This document shows, in pieces, positions 31,098-43,700 of a stretch of DNA of 64,000 nucleotides. Source of the DNA: Ciona intestinalis. Taxonomy: Eukaryota; Chordata; Ascidiacea; Phlebobranchia; Cionidae. Made by a program: the position numbers and the translations under genes. Every line of letters begins with the position of its first letter. The first letter of the stretch is position 1. The notes below the pieces were generated by a model that saw only the letters and a list, made by a program, of their open reading frames with translations, was not told where the DNA came from and ran no database searches. The DNA is taken from contig NW_004190407.2 of NCBI RefSeq assembly GCF_000224145.3, positions 1 to 64,000 of the forward strand, read 5' to 3'.

Positions 31098-31305
31098 AAT
31101 GAATGTAACTTACTTTTATTTATCGTTGCGTGGCTGGAAAACGACAGTCGTTATAACATGAGTGTTCTGTTTCATACACCTCGTGCCAGCTTACGAGTTA
31201 CCATGTATGTTACTTTGTAAGTCATTATTTTGGGGGGAATTTTTTATATATGGCTGATAATTTGAACAACCCATTAGTGACCACGGCGCTGGAGCATTTC
31301 TAATG
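31098..31305 (-). mobile_element. SINE without head
   Basis: In the FHOD-DNPEP spacer. Confidence 0.7.
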
Positions 31306-31518
31306 CTAAATTTAACGTATTTCCGTTTCCTGTTTTTTTCCTTCAGTTTTTTTTATTCAAATCTCTCTTGAAAACTCTCGCATTTTTGAAAGCATATTTA
31401 TTCAAAAAAATCAAATTTTCGCAACAGTAATTATTATTTTCTTCGGGAACAGAGCAATACTGTACATTAAAAACAAAGAACACATAAAACGACATGCGCG
31501 AAACGAGCGGCAGGGTAA

Positions 31519-31646
31519 TGACGTCACGATGACGTCATAAAACACGTCAAATCCAGCTATTTATACCAAAATCAAATTTTTTAAAAAATGAAAATTTATT
31601 TAAATTTTTTTGCACAATGAAAAAAAAGAAAACGTTTGTGACGTCA
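31519..31646. promoter_or_regulatory. three CRE-type TGACGTCA palindromes
   Basis: 31519-31526, 31530-31537 and 31639-31646, the last adjoining the FHOD stop. They lie 1.3 kb upstream of DNPEP in an otherwise AT-rich spacer. Confidence 0.4.
31595..31600 (-). terminator. possible FHOD poly(A) signal AATAAA
   Basis: AATAAA on the minus strand about 47 nt after the FHOD stop codon. Confidence 0.45.
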
Positions 31647-31711
31647 TCATAAATTGCCCATTATTACAGCTTTTTCTTCGTCTGTAAGGCCCCCCTTTAA
31701 AGTTCTTCTCA
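31647..31711 (-). CDS. FHOD: FHOD terminal exon: DAD
   Basis: Encodes [20 protein letters not shown] and L, then TGA at 31647-31649. The RRTLKGGL block matches human FHOD3 LRRTLKSGL. Confidence 0.97.
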
Positions 31712-34700
31712 CTAAAAAATAAAACAATATTTTTAATGTTTACAAACTATATTAAAATATCCAAAATTTTTTTTTCTATTTACAATTAAAATTCTTTAAT
31801 TTTTTGTGTCCCTTTTAAAATAAAACATGGATTTTGTCTTAGTTACTTAAATACATTTTAATGTAACCATGAACCATCTTACCCCAATACATTAAATGTA
31901 AAATGTACCATCTTACCCCAACCAAACATAGCAAATTCAAAACGCATGAAACCCCAACTTACGTGATTTTCTTTGTGAGTTTCGTGATCTCTTTCGCCTG
32001 CTCACGGGAGTCGACCGCTCACGAGGCACTTGCGTTGCCGTTTTCACGAGCTGTTCCATGATCTTGTCAGTGACATCATCTGGTGACGTCACAGAGGGGG
32101 AAGATGGCACGTGTTCCGATTTTTTACCAGCTGCAAAGAAATATGTTAGTTTTTTTAGAGAAAAAAATTGTAAAAAAAATTTTAGTTACTGCGTTTTTTC
32201 AGAATTTTTTTTTTAATTTTCTATATTTGATGCTTTTTCATAAACCCATTTAACCTATATAGTAGGGTTGGGAAAGATAGGACACTTTTTCATTCTATTT
32301 ACTCATCCCATTTGGTATAGCAAACAAAGAACATTCAAAAAATTATAAAACCATATCCTCACGACTCCTATAGACCGTTGTTAATTGTTTAAAAAACGAT
32401 CAGGATATTTGGATATTGTGTGCTAAAGTGTCCCATCTTCCCCCACCCTACTATATATAAAAACAGTAAAATTTCCCACCTTTTTGGCTTCTAGAACGGG
32501 ACCTTTTTTCAAATTGTACTTCAGTTGGTCTGAGAACGTTTTCCATTTGTTTTTGTTTTAGTTGTTCTTCGGTTGCGGAAAATTTTCGGGTCTAAAATTT
32601 TGGAAAAAAATATTAAATAATGCTACTGCTGTTGGACTAAAGATGAATGAATGTAAACTAAATTGTATATTCACGTGTAATGATAGAATGCAAATTATAT
32701 TCGCGTGTAATGACAGTCATCATAACACAGGTGTTTTGTTTCATATACCTTGTACCAGCTACGAGTTATTACAAATGCAACTTTGTAAGTGATTGTTTTT
32801 TTTGTTTTGCTTTTTCATAATTTAGATAAAAAATAGTGACCACTGGGTTGGAGCAATGAACATTAATGTCCTTCTTAAAGACACATGTCCACAACAGTGG
32901 CAGCAGCGAGCATTGAACCCAGAATCCTTAGGTTACAATGGAAGTGCCTAACCAATCTGTTTAACCTTTTTTCTGCAAAGAAAATTAAGAGAAGCTACAG
33001 AAAAAAGAAAAATGAGAGAAACTATAAAAAAAGCAAAATAAGAGAAGTTACAGAAAAAGAAAACAAAGAAGCTATAAAAAAGCATAAATGAGAGAATCTA
33101 TAGAAAAAAGAAAAATGAGAGAAGTTACAAAAAAAAAGAGCGAAGAAGGAATAGGAGAGAAAGCAGAAGAAAAAGGAACTCACAAAATTAATAAGATCAT
33201 CATCTGTTAGAGCAAAAACATCGTCCAAAAATACGTCATCCTAAATTTAAATTGGAAAGTTGAGAAGGAAGAAAAGTAAGATAAATAGAAAGAAAGCTAA
33301 AACTTAAAAATATTTGAAATGAAAAGACAGGATATAGCGACAAAACAACAGTTGTTAAAACACGCTTACAGTTAAAAACATATTTACATTTAAATGGAAG
33401 AAAATAAGCGTGGTCGCGACACCTAGCAGACAAAGAGCCATTTATGTTTAATTATTATCAAGTTAAACTTCTAATAAAAACAAAAGTGTGCAAAGAGATA
33501 TGAATTAATGTAACTTATTTATCCTCGCGTGGCCTGAAAACGACAGTCGTTTTAACACAAGTGTTCTGTTTCATACCCTCATGCCAGCTTACGACCATAT
33601 GTTTTTTATTTTTTTTCAGAATGGCTGATAATTTAGACAACTCATTAGTGACCACTGGGTTGGAGCAATTACTGTTAAGTGTCTTGCCCAAGAAAATACG
33701 CCCACAATAGTAGCAGCGACAAGCCTTTTACATTTATATACACTTGATTAAAAAAGGGGTGTTTGCTACACCTATAAGAATAAAAAAACAGACAACTAAC
33801 CTCCGTGATCATTTTTCCTCTCGTTCTATTTCTCTCTCCTTTTACGTGCTTTTTTCTTTTCTGTGAAAGAGTTCTCTCTCTTGATGTGCGATATTCCAAA
33901 GCAAATTCTGACAGCATTCGAGCAAAACTTTGAACCGACGTGTCTTTTGTTGTTGTCGTTGATGCTCCGAAGTATATGAGCGTGGATTTGAACCTGGAGA
34001 CGAAAAAAGTTAAAAATGAAAAAATTATTTATTTTTTGATAGTTAAACCTAAAATTGTTCTCTTTTTTTATTATATTGTAAGTTAAAAAAAAAAGATTTT
34101 TATTTTTTTATAGTGCTGTGGGAAAGATAGCATACATATTATCCCATATCCCATATTTTAAAATTGTGTGTGGAAAAAATGTCTTGGAGGGATTTTACTG
34201 CAAAACAAATTGTTGTTGATTTTGTGAGGTTATTTTTTGGGTAATATCTTTAGGCATGAGGTGTATGAATACACCATGTGTGTCGGGTGTATAAGAAAAC
34301 ACCCATGTTATAACTTAACAGTGAGCATGAGGTGTATGAATACACCATGTGTGTCTGGTATATAAGAAGACACCCATGTTATAACTTAACAGTGAGCACG
34401 AGGTGTATAAATACACCATGTGTGTCTGGTGTATAAGAAGACACTCATGTTATAACTCAACAGTGAGCATGAGGTGTATGAATACACCATGTGTGTCTGG
34501 TGTGTAAGAAGACACTCATGTTATAACTCAACAGTGAGCATGAGGTGTATGAATACACCATGTGTGTCTGGTGTATAAGAAGACACCCATCGTATAACTC
34601 AACAGTGAGCATGAGGTGTATGAATACACCATGTGTGTCTGGTGTATAAGAAGACACTCATGTTATAACTAAACAATGAGCATGAGGTGTATGAATACAC

Positions 34701-37700
34701 CATGTGTGTCTGGTGTATAAGAAGACACCCATGTTATAACTCGACAGTGAGCACGAGGTACCTGTTAATTAGCCTCCTATGAATAACTTTAAGCGTGATA
34801 ATCCTTTGTGCGGAGTTGAGCAAAAACTCCGACAATCGAGAACGAAATGCAGCTTTCGATTCATGTTTTGCAATCATCTTTAAATGGTCCCAAGAATTTT
34901 TACATCTTTTTTCCAACCCTTGGAGTGTCTCTTCTAAAATGTCAAAATCGACCTAAAAATAAAACAGAAATTTCATTTTTTACTGAAACATAAAAAACTA
35001 TTGTATTTTTTTCCTAAAAATGAAAAGATATTGCATTTTTACTAAAAATAAAAAAAAAATGTGTTTTTCACTAAAAATATATAAATATATATGCAACTAA
35101 AAAAATGAAAAGATATTGTATTTGAATTAAAATTTATAAAATTGTATTTTCTACTAAAAATAAATAAAAAAAGCTATTACAACTATTAACCCAAAAAATA
35201 AAAAGATAGCTATCAAAAAAAAAGTTAATTAAAAACACCTAATATTTAACAAAATGGGTGCTTTCCCTTACCCGAGAACACCTTGTCAGAGCCCCCAGTT
35301 CAGAATACAGGTCCGTGGACTCTGGATTTTTCTCAATCACGCATTGAGTTACATGATGTAGTAACGACTGCTTATGTATCGTGTCTTTTACATCCGGGAC
35401 TTTTGCCAAGTAAGAAATATCAAATCCTTCGACCTAAACAATGAAAATTTTCAGACTAATTTTTTGGGTAACATTTTTTGTGTTGCTTTTTTAAAAATTA
35501 TTTTAACTATTTTTTGACAGTAAGCATGAGGTGTATGAATACACTATATCTGCCTGTTATATAATAAGACACTTATGTTAGGACTCGACAGTCAGCATGA
35601 GGTGTATAAATGAATGTAACTTGCTTTATCCTTTCGTGGCCGGAAACGACAGTCGTTATAACACGAGTGTTCTGTTTCATACAACTCGCGCCTGCTTTTA
35701 AGTTATGAATGTAGTGTAACTTATTTATCCACGCATGGCGGAAACGACAGTCGTTATAACACGAGTGTTCTGTTTCATACACTTAGTACAAGCTAAGGAG
35801 TAACTATGTATGTTACTTTGTCAGATTTTTTTCTTTTTTATATGTGGCTGATAATTTGGACAACCCATTAGTGACCACTGGGTTGGAGCAATTGCTGTTA
35901 AGTGTCTTTCTCAAGGACACATACGCCCATAATGGTAGCAGCGACGAGCCTTGAACCCATTACCTCTGGGTTAGATTTTCTATTTAGAATTTCTATTATT
36001 TAGTGTCTATAAACCGCCTCAGTGGGGTCTAGATGGTAGCACCTGGGTGTTGGGGTAATAGACCTACATCCCAGGTCTCAGGTGTGCTTCACTGAAGACC
36101 TCACCCTTATAGAATAAAATCTCTATTATTAAGTGTCTATAAACTGCTGTAGTGGGGTCTAGATGGTAGCACCCTGGGTGTTGGGGTAATGAACCTACAT
36201 CCCAGGTCTCAGGTGTGCTTCACTGAAGACCTCACCCTTATAGAATAAAATCTCTATTATTAAGTGTCTATAAACTGCTGTAGTGGGGTCTAGATGGTAG
36301 CACCCTGGGTGTTGGGGTAATGAACCTACATCCCAGGTCTCAGGTGTGCTTTATTGAAGACCTCACACAAAACAAAAATAAATACCTTCGTATTATTCAG
36401 CAAATTTCCAATAGAACGAACAACAGCCAGTATAACTCTTAAAGTTTTGTTTTTCTTCAATTCATCGATTGCGTCTTTTAAATCCAGCAATGGGTCTGCA
36501 ACTTCCTAAAAGTAAAAAAAAAGTTTTGAAAAAGGAAAAAAAAAAAAATAATAATAATTTGTTTTTAAAAATTAAACCAAAGGCAGACAAATGACCCATT
36601 CATGTTTAATTATTAACTTAAACTTTAAATAGAAACAAAATATGTGGTAGGGCTGGGGAAAATGGGACACTTTTAACATGTATTATTTAAACATCCTGAT
36701 CAAGTTTTAAACAATTAACAACAGTCTATGGGAGTTGTAAGGATACGGTTTTAAAATTCTTTGAATGTTTTTTGTTTACTACTAAACGGGACGGGAAAAT
36801 AGAACAAAAATTTGTCCCATTTTCCCCCATCCTACTGTATATTAGGGTGAGGGAAGACGGGACACCTTCAGCACATAATATACAAACATCCTGATCGTGT
36901 TTTAAACAAATAACAACGGTCTATGGGAGTTGTAAGGATACGGTTTTAAAATTCTTTGAATGTTCTTTGTTTACTACTAAACGGGATGAGAAAATAGAAC
37001 GAAAAAGTGTCCCATTTTCCCCCACTCTACTATATGATAAAACCATACCTTTTCTAAAAGATCGTAGTCCAATTTAAATGACCATAAATTGAGTCTAGCT
37101 TCCAGTTCCGAAATTGAGGACAGGGTTAATAAAAATTGCTCTGCTGATCCGAGAGCAACATCTGGGGAAGACTGAAGAGCATCTTGGATGCCGGTGATCT
37201 CCTCTTCAGTTGGGATCATACCCAAAAGTTTCTAAAAAAAATTAAAAAAAAAATTAAAAAAAAAAATTAGAAAAAAAATTTTGATAAAAAATAGCAGATT
37301 TTGGGTGTTTTAAAACACCTCATGCTTACTGTTGAGTTATAACATGGGTGTCTTCTTATACACCAGACACACATGGTGTATTCATACACCTCGTGCTCAC
37401 TGTTAAACAGCAGAAACACACCTCAAAACACTGTCAAACGACTAAAACAGCTCATGCTCACTGTCAAGCTACAAAAACACCTCATGCTCACTGTTAAACA
37501 GCAGAAACGCACCTCATGCTCACTGTCAAACGACTAAAACAGCTCATGCTCATTGTCAAGCTACACAACAACTCATGCTCACTGTCAAGCTACAAAAACA
37601 CCTTATGCTCGCTGTCAAGCTACAAAAACACCTCATGCNNNNNNNNNNNNNNNNNNNNNNNNNNNNNNNNNNNNNNNNNNNNNNNNNNNNNNNNNNNNNN

Positions 37701-40700
37701 NNNNNNNNNNNNNNNNNNNNNNNNNNNNNNNNNNNNNNNNNNNNNNNNNNNNNNNNNNNNNNNACGCTTCAGTTAATAACATATTTACATTTAATTGGAA
37801 GAAAATAAGCGTGGTCGCTACACCTAGCAGATAAATAAGCCATTTATGTTTAATTATTATCAAGTTAAACTTCCAATAGAAACAAAAGTGTGTGTAAAGA
37901 CAAGACCCGTATAGTCATATAATACTTTTTCTGTTCTTGACACAAATCTGATAACAGTTAACACAATATTAATTATAAACTAATTAAGCCCAAAACTGAC
38001 TTACCAAGTTTCAGGTCCCATATTTAGTTTTGTCCCTGGTTTAAAAGCTTTTCCCCCATGGTGGCACGGGCATTTGTCAGCTGTAACACAGCTTTTGGCA
38101 AATCGAAATGTGTTGTTATTACATACGCAACCATAATTGCCAGTCAGGGTGGTACACTGTTGGAAAAGAACACTAATTAGGTACTGAATTAGTTATATTT
38201 ATAGTAGAGTCGGGGAAGATGGGACACTTTTAGCACATATATCCAAATATCCTGATCGTGTTTTAAACAACAAGAGATCTCAGATCTAATGAATGAACAC
38301 GTTTTAAACTAATTAGCATAAGATAGTAGAGTCGGTGAAGATGGGACACCTTTTAACACATAATATTCAAATATCCTGATCGTGTTTTAAACAACAAGAG
38401 ATCACAGATCTAATGAATGAACACGTTTTAAACTAATTAGCATAAGATAGTAGAGTCGGTGAAGATGGGACACCTTTTAACACATAATATTCAAATATCC
38501 TGATCGTGTTTTAAACAACAAGAGATCACAGATCTAATGAATGAACACGTTTTAAACTAATTAGCATAAGATAGTAGAGTTGGTGAAGATGGGACACTTT
38601 TAACACATAATATTCAAATATCCTGATCGTGTTTTAAACAATTAACAAGGGTCTATACGAGTTGTAATAATACTGTATATAATTCTTTGAATGTTTTTTT
38701 TTTACTTTTAAATGGGACGGAAAAATAGAATGAAAAGGTGTCCCATCTTCCCCCACCCTACTATATAAACCAAAGATATATAATGCACTTGTAAACTCAT
38801 GCGTACTATAAATTTACAAAATTAGTGTCTTGTTTTACACCAAACTTATTTATTACATTATTAATACAATGCTCACTGTCAAGTTGTAATATCAGTTATT
38901 TCTTATAAACAAGACACACATGATGTATTCATACACCTCATGCTCACTGTCGAGTTATAACATGAGTGTTTTCTTATACACCAGACACACATGGTGTATT
39001 CAAACACCTGATGCTCACTGTTGGGATATAACATGGGTGTCTTCTTATACACCAGACACACATGGTGTATTCATACACCTCATGCTCCTTGTTAAGTTAT
39101 AACATGGGTGTCTTCTTATACACCAGACACACATGGTGTATTCATACATCTCATGCTCACTGTTAAGTTATAACATGGGTGTCTTCTTATACACCAGACA
39201 CACATGGTGTATTCATACACCTCATGCTCACTGTTAAGTTATAACATGGGTGTCTTTTTATAAACCAGACACACATGATGTATTCATACACCTCATGCTC
39301 ACTGTTGAGTTATAACATGGGTGTCTTTTTATAAACCAGACACACATGATGTATTCATACACCTCATGCTCACTGTTGAGTTATAACATGGGTGTCTTCT
39401 TATACACCAGACACACATGATGTATTCATACACCTCATGCTCACGGTCAAGTTATGTTTTAGGCAAAATAAAAAGGAAAATGTTAAAACTTTGTCCATTT
39501 TTACCTCCTTCCAAAATAATCGGACAGTTCTTCGTTTATTTGGGGATTGAGAAGTATGGGGACTCCCTGGGGGTGGTGGGGTGGGGCTCATTGGGGGAGG
39601 GGGTAGGGGGACCCCTCCTGGAGGTGGGGGTGGTGGGGGGAAACCCCCTAAACAAGGGGGTGGAGGGGGAATTCCCCCAATTAATGGCGGTTTTTGGGGG
39701 GCAAGAGAATTTTCTTCGTCAAGGTCAGTTACGTCAGAAAAATCGTATCCGTCAAGATTTACTTTTCGCTGAAAAATAATGGGTTAAATTGGTTTTAATG
39801 TTTTGGAAAATTTAATAATATATTATTGCAATAAAAATATTTGAAAAAAAACTGAAAAAAAAAGGAAAAAATCTTTTCTTTTTAATTGAGAAAATTGTTT
39901 GACTATTTAACCAAAATGTAATAAAAAAAGGATAAAAATTAGACTCTATCACATAAATTGGAAAATTCTCAAGAAAATGAAAACATGTAGACACATTTTA
40001 AACGAAAAATACAGAATATAGCGACAAAACAACAGTTGTTAAAACACGCTTACAGTTAAAAACATATTTACATTTAATTGGAAGAAAAATAAGCGTGGTC
40101 GCTACACCTAGCAGACAAACAAGCCATTTATGTTTAATTATTATCAAGTTAAACTTCTAATGGAAAAAAAACACTTACGTGCCCTCCTTGTTGAAGAAGT
40201 AATTTCTCCCACATGATGTCACTGTCCTTCCGTGGGGCAGCGGGGACCGGAGTGGGGTCAACGGGACTTCCCCCTGTTTCTTCTGGGGCCTTGGGTTTTA
40301 ATCGCTGAGCGATATCAATCGTAGAAACTTGCAATTTTTCTGCGATAGCTTGTATCCCAGATTTTTCCGCCGAGCGGTCTTCTATGGCCTTGGGGTCATT
40401 TTCTGAGGACCCTTCGTCACTTTCCGTTTGTTTCGACGCTACTTCTTGGTTCGAGTAAAGCATATCCATTAAAAACTTCTGGTTTGACGTTATAACTTCA
40501 TCGGTTGGAGTTGACACTTTTTTCGGCACGCTTTCGTGCGCTGTGGACTCTACTGCGCATATTTCTTTCGCTTTTTGGGCCGGAAAATGTGTCTCACCGT
40601 TTGACTGCGGCACACACGGTACCGGTGACGCCATTTCCGGCGTTCTTGGCGCGTTAGCGTCAAGACGACGCCGGTGTCGGCTTCTAGTTGTTGCTGTTGT

Positions 40701-43700
40701 TACGACTTCTTTTTCGGCTTCTGCTTTGTTTTCTTCTTCTTGTTTTTGCTGTTTTTGTTGTTGTTGCATAAGAAGCTGTTCTCTCTGTTTTTCTGCAATT
40801 AAAAAAAAAAAAAAATTTTTTTTTAAAGTGTTAGTATATAAATAAATTATTTTAAATGTAGTAGGGTGGGGAAGATGGGACACCTTTAGCACATAATATC
40901 CAAATATCCTGATCATGTTTTAAACAATTAACAACGGTCTATGGGAGTCGTAAGGATACGGTTTTATAATTCGTTAAATGTTCTTTGTTTACTACCAAAT
41001 GGGACGAGAAAATAAAATAAAAAGGTGTTCCATCCTACCCCAGAGTAATATATATATATATATATTGTGTTTTAAACCCTTTAAAAAATAATTTCCAGAA
41101 TGGTTGCAAAACACTGGCAAAAAAATTAAAAAATTGGAAACACTGTACTGAACAAAAAAAAAATAAATAAAAAAATAAATAAAAAAAAGAATAAAAAAAA
41201 ATATATATTATAACATACTCCTCTGTTCTAAAACACGACTAGATGCATATGATCTTTGTGGGGGTGCTGGCGCCTCCGGTGGTACGTCCAATGTCTCGTG
41301 TGTGACTGTTGTGATGTCATAATGTTATTTGCGATGTCATAATAATTTTTTTTTTAAATTTAAAAAAAATATTTTTTTTTGTTATTTCTTTTTTTTTATA
41401 AAATACACACTAAATCGTAGCCACCACAGTGAGCCTTAAACCTGGGAGCCTCCAGTTACAAGGCACACACTTAAATAAAACAAGCCCATACCCCCATTAG
41501 TGTATCCATTTTCGACAGTATGATTATTCTGGGCAGTTTTTTCTGTGTTTAGGTAATTTCTCCTGTAAAAAAAATAGTAATAATTTTGCAAAAAAATTTT
41601 GGAACCTTAAATACGGTACAAAAAATAATATTATATCTATTTTAGTATTTTATATTGGTAATTAGTCAACTCTGGCCTAAATCCCAGGTCCCATGCCGTG
41701 TCTCACTGTAGGACCTCACCCATATAGAATGTGCACATACAATGTTGGGGTAATTGGCCAACTCTGGCCTAAATCTCAGGTCCCATAGGATGCCTTACTG
41801 TAGGACCTCACCCATATAGAATATAATGTTTGGGTAATGGGCCCACTCTGGCTTAAATCTCAGGTCCCATAGGATGCCTTACTGTAGGACCTCACCCATA
41901 TAGAATAGAATGCAATACCAAAACAGAAAATAGTATAATAAAATATATATTTCTATATATATATATAGAATTACAGGCTAAAATTTAAACGCAAATTTTT
42001 CAATTTTTGCTAGCGTGTTATAACATGCAACATTAAGCAGTAAAAACGAAAACGCATGCAAAAACACTGAAGTGTCGGTCAAATACAACTTAACTTATAT
42101 AAACACCTGTGAAAAATGCCGAAACCAATTCAAGGTTATTGTTTTTTTCACATTTCAAAAAACTAAAAAAAGTGTCCGTCAAATACAACTGAATTTTATG
42201 GACACTTACATAAAATAATACAAAAATATAATATAATTTTTTACTACAAGTTACACAAAGAAAATTTTACTAATTACAAAAAATTAAAAATTTCATTTGA
42301 AAAAAACATAAATTAGTTTAATTAGTTAGAAATTCAAAGCATTTTCTTGACAGAAAATAACTTTGAAGCTATTACTATGCGCAGAAAAGCAGAAACTACT
42401 TTTTGTTGGTGTGGTCATTTTAATGCAACTTATTTATCATCATAGTTATTAAAAAAATGGGTGTTCCGTTTCATACTCCTCATGCCAGCTTATGAGTTAC
42501 CATGTATGTAACTTATTTATCCTCGCATGGTGGGGCAATAACTGTCGTATTAAAACACAGGTGTTCTGTTTTAAACACCACGTGCCAGCTTACGAGTTAC
42601 CATGTATGTTACTTTGTGAGTGATTATGTTTTGTGCCATTTTTATGCATAACTGACCACTTTATTTAGACAACCCATTAGTGACCACTGGGTTGGAGCAA
42701 TTTTCGTTAAGTGTCTTGCCCAAGACACATACGCCCACAATGGTAGCAGCGACGAACCTCGAACCCATTATCTCTGGGTTAGAGGCACTCATGCCAACAG
42801 TCAGGCTAACAAAATAAATGATATTAGTAAAATTTAAAAAAAAATGAATTAATGAATAAAAATACACAAACGCATTTTAGTATGTGTTGAAATTACCCTT
42901 TTCAAGACAGAAAACAAAAACACACAAAACAGTGAAACACACAATACTACAGCACTTTAAAAGGATATTTTTTAGATTAATGCTTAAAAATAAAGACTAT
43001 CATAATCATATATAAATATATATAGTACAGTGGGGTAAGAAGGGACACTTTTCATTCTATTTTCTCGTCCCATTTAGTAGTAAACAGAGAACATTGAAAA
43101 AATTATAAAACTGTATCCTCACGACTCTCATAGACCAGAGTTAATTGTTTAAAACATGATCAGGATATTTTGTGCTAAAGTGTCCTATATTCCCCACCCT
43201 ACTATATGTCAAATATATTGTGTTTTTTTATCTAAAAAAAGAGATGTTTTTATGCTATAGTGATTTTTAATTGGATTACATAGCTTTGTGTGGTATTTGT
43301 ATTTATTGCATATAAGAGTGTAATGTTTGCAACATATTTAGAAGAATGTAACTTTTTTATACTCGTGTGTTAGGGCAACGACAGTCGTTATAACACAGGT
43401 GTTCTGTTTCATACACCTCGTGCCTGCTTAGGAGTTACCATGTATGTTACTTTGTGGGCAATTGTGTTTATGTATGGCTGATAATTTAGACAACCCATTA
43501 GTGACCACTGGGTTGGAGAAATTGCTGTTAAGTGTCTTGCCCAAGGAAAAACCATGTATGTAACTTTGTGGGTGATTGTTTTTATGCATAGCTGATAATT
43601 TAGATTTTAGACAACCCATTAGTGACCACTGGGTTGGAGCAATTGCTGTTAAGTGTCTTGCCCAAGGACACATTCGCCCACAATGGTAGCAGCGACAAGC

